This document shows positions 59,683 to 64,000 of a stretch of DNA of 64,000 nt, piece by piece; the stretch's first letter is position 1, and each line of letters opens with the position of its first letter. A model generated the notes under the pieces. The model saw only the letters and a list, made by a program, of their open reading frames with translations. It was not told the DNA's origin and ran no database searches. The stretch comes from Sistotremastrum niveocremeum HHB9708 (taxonomy: Eukaryota > Basidiomycota > Agaricomycetes > Sistotremastrales > Sistotremastraceae). Where the stretch lies: contig KV419404.1 in NCBI GenBank assembly GCA_001630475.1, positions 768,066-832,065 on the forward strand, in the 5' to 3' direction. The position numbers and the translations under genes are program-made.

Positions 59683-60444
59683 CTGAAATTTTTTGTGCCG
59701 TTTGCGGTCGCCGTGCCTTTGCGCTCGATATGTTGATTCCGAAGCAGCATTCCGTTTCAAACCCGGTTCACTGGAGGACGACTTGAATATATATACGCCT
59801 GCCACGAGGATCCAAAATATTGCCCAGCCTGTGGGAAATATAGCCAGAATAATCTAAGAGTAATAACTTGTCATAGGATGTTTCTGCTTACAAATCTCAA
59901 TGGAAAATGCCTTCCTAAAGTGATCACATAACCAAACAAATTGACAAACTGTTGCTTTGGGATGATGATGGCTCTCAGGCTATGTCATGGCCTGCTGGCA
60001 GAAAGCAACTGATGTTCAAGTTATGATATACCCCATACTGGACCCCAAGACATGTTATGTTATATACAAGTGATAATTAACACAGTCTAGACAGTGGTAT
60101 GAGGCTGAACAAGCAGATTCAACTTGAAACTGGAAAAAGGAGAAAAAATGTGTTTCAGTGGAATGATATGTTGTCTGCTGCATTTACTAGAAATGAATGC
60201 TCTGTCACAATGGACAGCAGGGGGGTGGCAACTGGGAAGTTCAAGTTGGCAACTCAGGGCCACCTTGAAGGTAATGATTTTGATATGTTCTTTAATCAAG
60301 AAATCATTGGGGGTGTAATTTGAGATGTCAAATGTGCTGGACAAATGACTTTTCCAAGAATCAAAAAGCTTGTGTGTGTCCTGTGTACCAAGGTTTGGGT
60401 TTCAGGCAAGAAGGGTTGGATTCCCAAATCTGTGTTGTAACATT
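59683..60444. other. intergenic stretch, CpG-free from 59807
   Basis: About 760 bp between the PRO2 start and the end of the chromodomain gene. A 74-codon plus-strand open frame (60099-60323, MRLNKQIQLETGKRRKN...) looks protein-like, but I cannot name it. Confidence 0.35.
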
Positions 60445-61616
60445 TTAGTGCTGAAAAGACAGAACACATAGGTAGGAAACAGGCACATACACAATGGGTT
60501 CATCTTCTGGGATCTCACCCTCTTCAATTTCATGGGGCTCAAAAGAAGCTTGTTTGTGCCTTTCCATGTCAGCATCAAAGTCTGGATCAGGGAAGGCCAT
60601 AGCCTTCCAGCCCCTGGCAGACTTTGGGAGACTGGAACTTCTTATGGGTGTAGCTTTTAGCATCTCCTTTGAAGCATCATCCCTGGAGCCCCATGGTAGC
60701 AGAGCTGCATCATCTCCCCATGCAGCCTGTGTGCCCCCCTTTTGGGAAATCTTTGGCTTCTCAGGCAGATTGGGGTAAACTGTCTGTTCTGCTGGTTGGT
60801 TCCAGCCTGTTGTGCCATCAACAGGTGAAGATGGTGGAGTCTTTTCAAGCACACCACCTCCCCAACCACCAGCATCCATACCCCAGCCTGAAGCTGGTGT
60901 ATCCTGGGCCTTGGGTGTATTATTGGCCTGTGCAGGTGTAGGCATAGTATGCCAACTGTATGAAGGTCCTGCAGGACCATTCTCAATCCAAGGTGTGCTG
61001 GCTGTCATGTACCAGTCTCATCAACAAATGTTTTATCAAACCAAGAAACTTCTTACCATTTGCAGTACTAGTAGTTTTCTGACCCTGGCCCCACACCTTC
61101 TTTGAGCTAGATGTACCAAGGCCAACAGTATTTGCCCCAGTTTGCTCTGCATTTCTGTTCCATTTCCCTTTCCCTTTCCCTTTTGGTCCATGGAATCTGG
61201 ACTTGGGATGGTTAAACTTTTTGCCACCAGATTTTGGTGGAGGGTTTTGATCTGCCTGGGTTGTGGATGGTTGATCAGGGCCTTGATCCCAACTCTGAGA
61301 AGTTGAACCAGGCAGATCCCAACCAAATGCTTGGGCATCAGAACCCCAAGCTGTTGCAGCCTTGGGAGACTCAGTCAAAATTGGAACTGAGGGGCTTGGT
61401 TGAGATTCAGTGGGTTCAGCAGGTGGGATAGAGAGAGGAGGGGGAGGAATAGTGGCAGGTTTCTTAGGAATTTTCATTGACCTAAGAAACCCCTTGGGTG
61501 GTGCAGGGGGGAGACTGTAGCTGGGTTTGACAAGGGGAACCCTTGGACCATTTGACTTAGTAGGAGTGGTGTTCTGCCTCCCAAGGGGCACTGGCTTGTC
61601 ACATATCTTCTGAATA
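59807..61616. other. CpG-free tract of 1,810 bp
   Basis: Reading each line, I find no CG dinucleotide between CpGs at 59805 and 61617. Only two more (about 61890 and 62002) occur before normal density returns near 62045. The tract covers intergenic DNA, introns and about 300 codons. Base composition is ordinary (roughly 45-50% GC), so dozens of CpGs would be expected. Confidence 0.95.
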
Positions 61617-62837
61617 CGTGATTTGACAGAGATGGCAGCACCAAGCCCTTGTGGTGGGGGCAGTGTGGTCCCTGGCATTGTGGATACACCACTCTTCAAC
61701 CCTTTAGGTTGGGCAGCAGAGTTCTGGCTGTCCTGCACATCCTGTATCATCATATCCTGAACCCTAGTTGTGACATCTGCATGTGCATCCAATGCCTTGG
61801 TGGCCATAGATAGGGGTAAGGGTGAATGACTATTGTTGTCAGCATCATGAGCATGTGTTTCCTCTTCATTTTGTGAAAATAAAGAGCCTGCGGGGGAAGG
61901 GGACCTGATGGGGGGAGTAGTGTTCCTGCTTAGAGGGATGGTAGGTTGCTCAAACAGAGTAGACTGTGGACTCCTTGCTGTACTTGGTTCAGAAGCTGTG
62001 TCCGAGTCACTGGCATTGATGACTTGGTTGTAACTGCCCTCAAATCGGATACGACGCAACGGCTAATGACGAAGTAGATGTCAAAACTCCTAAATCATCC
62101 GAGACCAACCACTGATTACTTACTGTATCACTGCTCCGTTTTCTCTTCAGTCGACGCAATTTCGGCGGTGAACGTTTAGAATCATTGTCATCCTGAATAG
62201 CCTGATTAGAGAAATTTTAACATGAGGATGCATGGACGAACGCTTGAGGAACCGGAATCTAAGGCGTCGGCTTGGGCCCGTCGTATGTATTGCACATAAG
62301 GATCCGCTGACGTTTTCGATGGTGGCGAGGGGGATTCATCCAGGTCATCAGACGACCAATCTGGTGTTGTGAAGCCGAAAGGACTAGCAAATGGAATCGA
62401 GCAACACTCACTCATGGCAACCTTCTTCTTATTCCACACTACGTGTCCGACACCCCAAAGGTTATCCTCGTCTTCTTGCTCCGATGCATGCTTCCAAAAA
62501 CTCTTGATTGGCTTTTTCGAATTGAAATGATCGTATGGCTCCCAAGTATTATCCGAGTGGGGGTATCCGACCCACTGTCAGAAGGCGGTCAGAATATGCA
62601 TATGAGACACGACAAGACACTGTACTTTGACGTAGTATATCTGTCACGGACTATGAGCAATATGTAAAGGACATAGAGAAGACCGTACCCATTTCTTAGA
62701 AGTCACTTTGAGTGCTGGTTGAGCGACCTTCGCCTTCACAATGTATTCTGGGAGATATTCATACGTGTACGAGTTCAGACACTGACTCGCTACTCACCAA
62801 CTGCATAGGAGGGCTCTTCTTCTTCTGCAGATGACAT
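60445..62837 (-). CDS. chromodomain protein with WG/GW-rich tail (possible Argonaute-hook)
   Basis: The start MSSAEEEEPSYAVG leads to a chromodomain across two introns: EYIVKAKVAQPALKV, WVGYPHSDNTWEPYDHF, KKPIKSFWKHA. Such domains bind methylated histone tails. A basic patch (KLRRLKRKRSSD) follows, then a long disordered tail with many Trp next to Gly or Ser: TAWGSDAQAFGWDLPG, SQSWDQG, KVWGQGQ, GWGMDAGGWGGG, TTGWNQP, AAWGDD, LPWGSRD, ARGWKAM. WG/GW clusters in disordered tails bind Argonaute in Tas3 and GW182. GKGKGKWNRN is also present. The final EEGEIPEDEP is followed by the stop at 60445 or a short extra exon. From about 62045 downstream the gene has lost nearly all CpG. The Argonaute link is inference. 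Confidence 0.7.
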
Positions 62838-63064
62838 CGGTGTCTTCACCGGTTCGATAGGGTTGAGATTCAAGATGTGTAAGGAAGGAAGTTGCTTGGG
62901 AGGTTGAGAGGGCAAGTGAGCTGACTCAGCAGCTGGCTTAGTGGTTCGTCGGAATGTTCCTAGAATGGAAGTGATCCGCGGCAAATACAAGAAGTGTGAC
63001 GTATGTATACAGAATGCACGAATACTAGTAGTGTTACGCGTCTATCAGTACAGGTAAAGGCGCT

Positions 63065-64000
63065 CTACACCTCAACACGATGTGGTGACTTGACATCGAC
63101 TTTAATATCTTCGGTCTCCACTTCGCCCTCCGCGTCTTGTTCCACACGAATTAAGTAGTGGGGATCTGTGACTTCCAGCAACGTTTCCTCGCGTTCCTTT
63201 ATCTCTTCGGATTCGAATGGTCGATGCGTCAGTTTGATAGCATCCCATCTTTCCGAATTACCCTATAAGAAAGTCAGAAAAGATTTCCTGAATGAACTGG
63301 ATATTTCTCACCATAACTCGCTTTTTCTTGAGGTTGATCTTACGTTCAATGCTTTTGTAGTATGCACCTCTTTTACGTCGAGTTGATTTAATAGCATTAT
63401 CTCCATCGTCCATCACGAGTAAGAACTCGTTCGAGACGTCTTGCTCGATCTTGACGGTATCGTAGTCTCGCACGAAATGGAAAACGGTAGGCTGGCACAT
63501 ATTGTCAGAGGGCGCGAGAAAAATTCTGCCAGATCTTACTTCATCGAGAGGGGCGGTTACTTCTGCAGCTCTTTGAGATGCCAAATTTGCCACATCCTCG
63601 TCGTCCTTTACCAGGTAATAAGCCAAGTAGTGATCACCTTCAGAAAATGTCGGACGCAAAATCGAACAATTTAGTCGAGGGTCAATTTCCTACGAGACTT
63701 GTGAGAACGATGTCAATGGATTCGATCGGACTCACATCAAGCGGTCTATCCCCTGGTCTTTCTGAGAACTTAAACAAGTCATACGAGTTCGCCCAGATTT
63801 CAGCGTCTGGTAGAATATCCCATGATTCCACCGGTTTGAGATGAGGTTTCCCAGGGTACTTGACCTTCGAAAGGTCGAATGGCTCTGCCGAGGGAGGGAA
63901 GGAGGCTTCAATAGTGGCAATTTGGGCGGGAAGGGAAACATCAATGGGAGCTTCCTGCTTGCTATTTCAAGAAGTGAGGACGAGTTCCACTGAGATGTGA
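63065..64000 (-). CDS. PAF1: PAF1 complex subunit Paf1, 5' end missing
   Basis: Paf1 works in RNA polymerase II elongation and in histone modification. The visible part has PFDLSKVKYPGKPHLKPVES, WDILPDAEIWANSYDLFKF, EIDPRL then LRPTFSEGDHYLAYYLVKDD, FHFVRDYDTVKIEQDV, EFLLVMDDG, and KRGAYYKSIERKINLKKKR, all typical of Paf1. The C-terminal exon ends SPHRVEV before the stop at 63065-63067. Introns lie near 63700, 63495-63540 and 63265-63310. The N-terminus continues past 64000. The short C-terminus lacks the long acidic tail of animal Paf1. Confidence 0.92.

Overview
This window looks like a piece of a basidiomycete genome, most likely an Agaricomycete. Genes are dense and cut by many short introns (mostly 45-70 nt, GT...AG). 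The gene set fits: a SAM-RA-SH3-SH3 Ubc2/Ste50 adaptor, a secreted sedolisin, an agaric-type MYND protein, and HP1, Y14, TFIIIC and Paf1. All genes were assigned from motifs read in the translated exons; exon joins were traced by hand from splice sites and reading phase.

Layout. 1-16.8 kb: U2AF65 (5' end missing), an Nup153/Nup1-like nucleoporin, CDK7, a four-exon COX23, an amidase, tRNA-Thr(AGU), a DNAJ protein and a secreted Ser/Thr/Pro-rich protein. 16.87-31.48 kb: one 14.6 kb MULE-type DNA transposon. 32.3-44.3 kb: complex I 21 kDa subunit, Ubc2/Ste50, sedolisin, TFIIIC zinc-finger subunit, an acidic unknown and RRP4. 46.9-64 kb: MYND protein, Y14/RBM8A, HP1-like protein, a membrane-anchored unknown, a NASP-type histone chaperone, PRO2, a chromodomain protein with a Trp/Gly-rich tail, and PAF1 (5' end missing).

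The transposon is the main discovery. It is bounded by inverted arrays of a short GCCCCA (GGGGC on the other strand) motif repeated every ~21 bp, i.e. two turns of the helix. The outer ~90 bp of the two ends align, and an 8-bp candidate target duplication (TGCCTGGA) flanks them. Its single long gene has AT-hooks, a MULE transposase core, a SWIM finger and two Ulp1/SENP-like cysteine protease domains in tandem. Three unrelated non-autonomous elements have landed in that gene. For two of them, removing the element plus one copy of its target duplication restores the reading frame exactly.

A second discovery is at 59.8-62.0 kb. A 1,810-bp stretch contains no CpG at all although its surroundings are CpG-rich. 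It covers most of a chromodomain gene whose long tail carries many WG/GW motifs, as in Argonaute-hook proteins. With an HP1 homologue, a histone chaperone and PAF1 nearby, this suggests a heterochromatin/RNA-silencing reader, possibly itself shaped by CpG methylation. This functional reading is inference.
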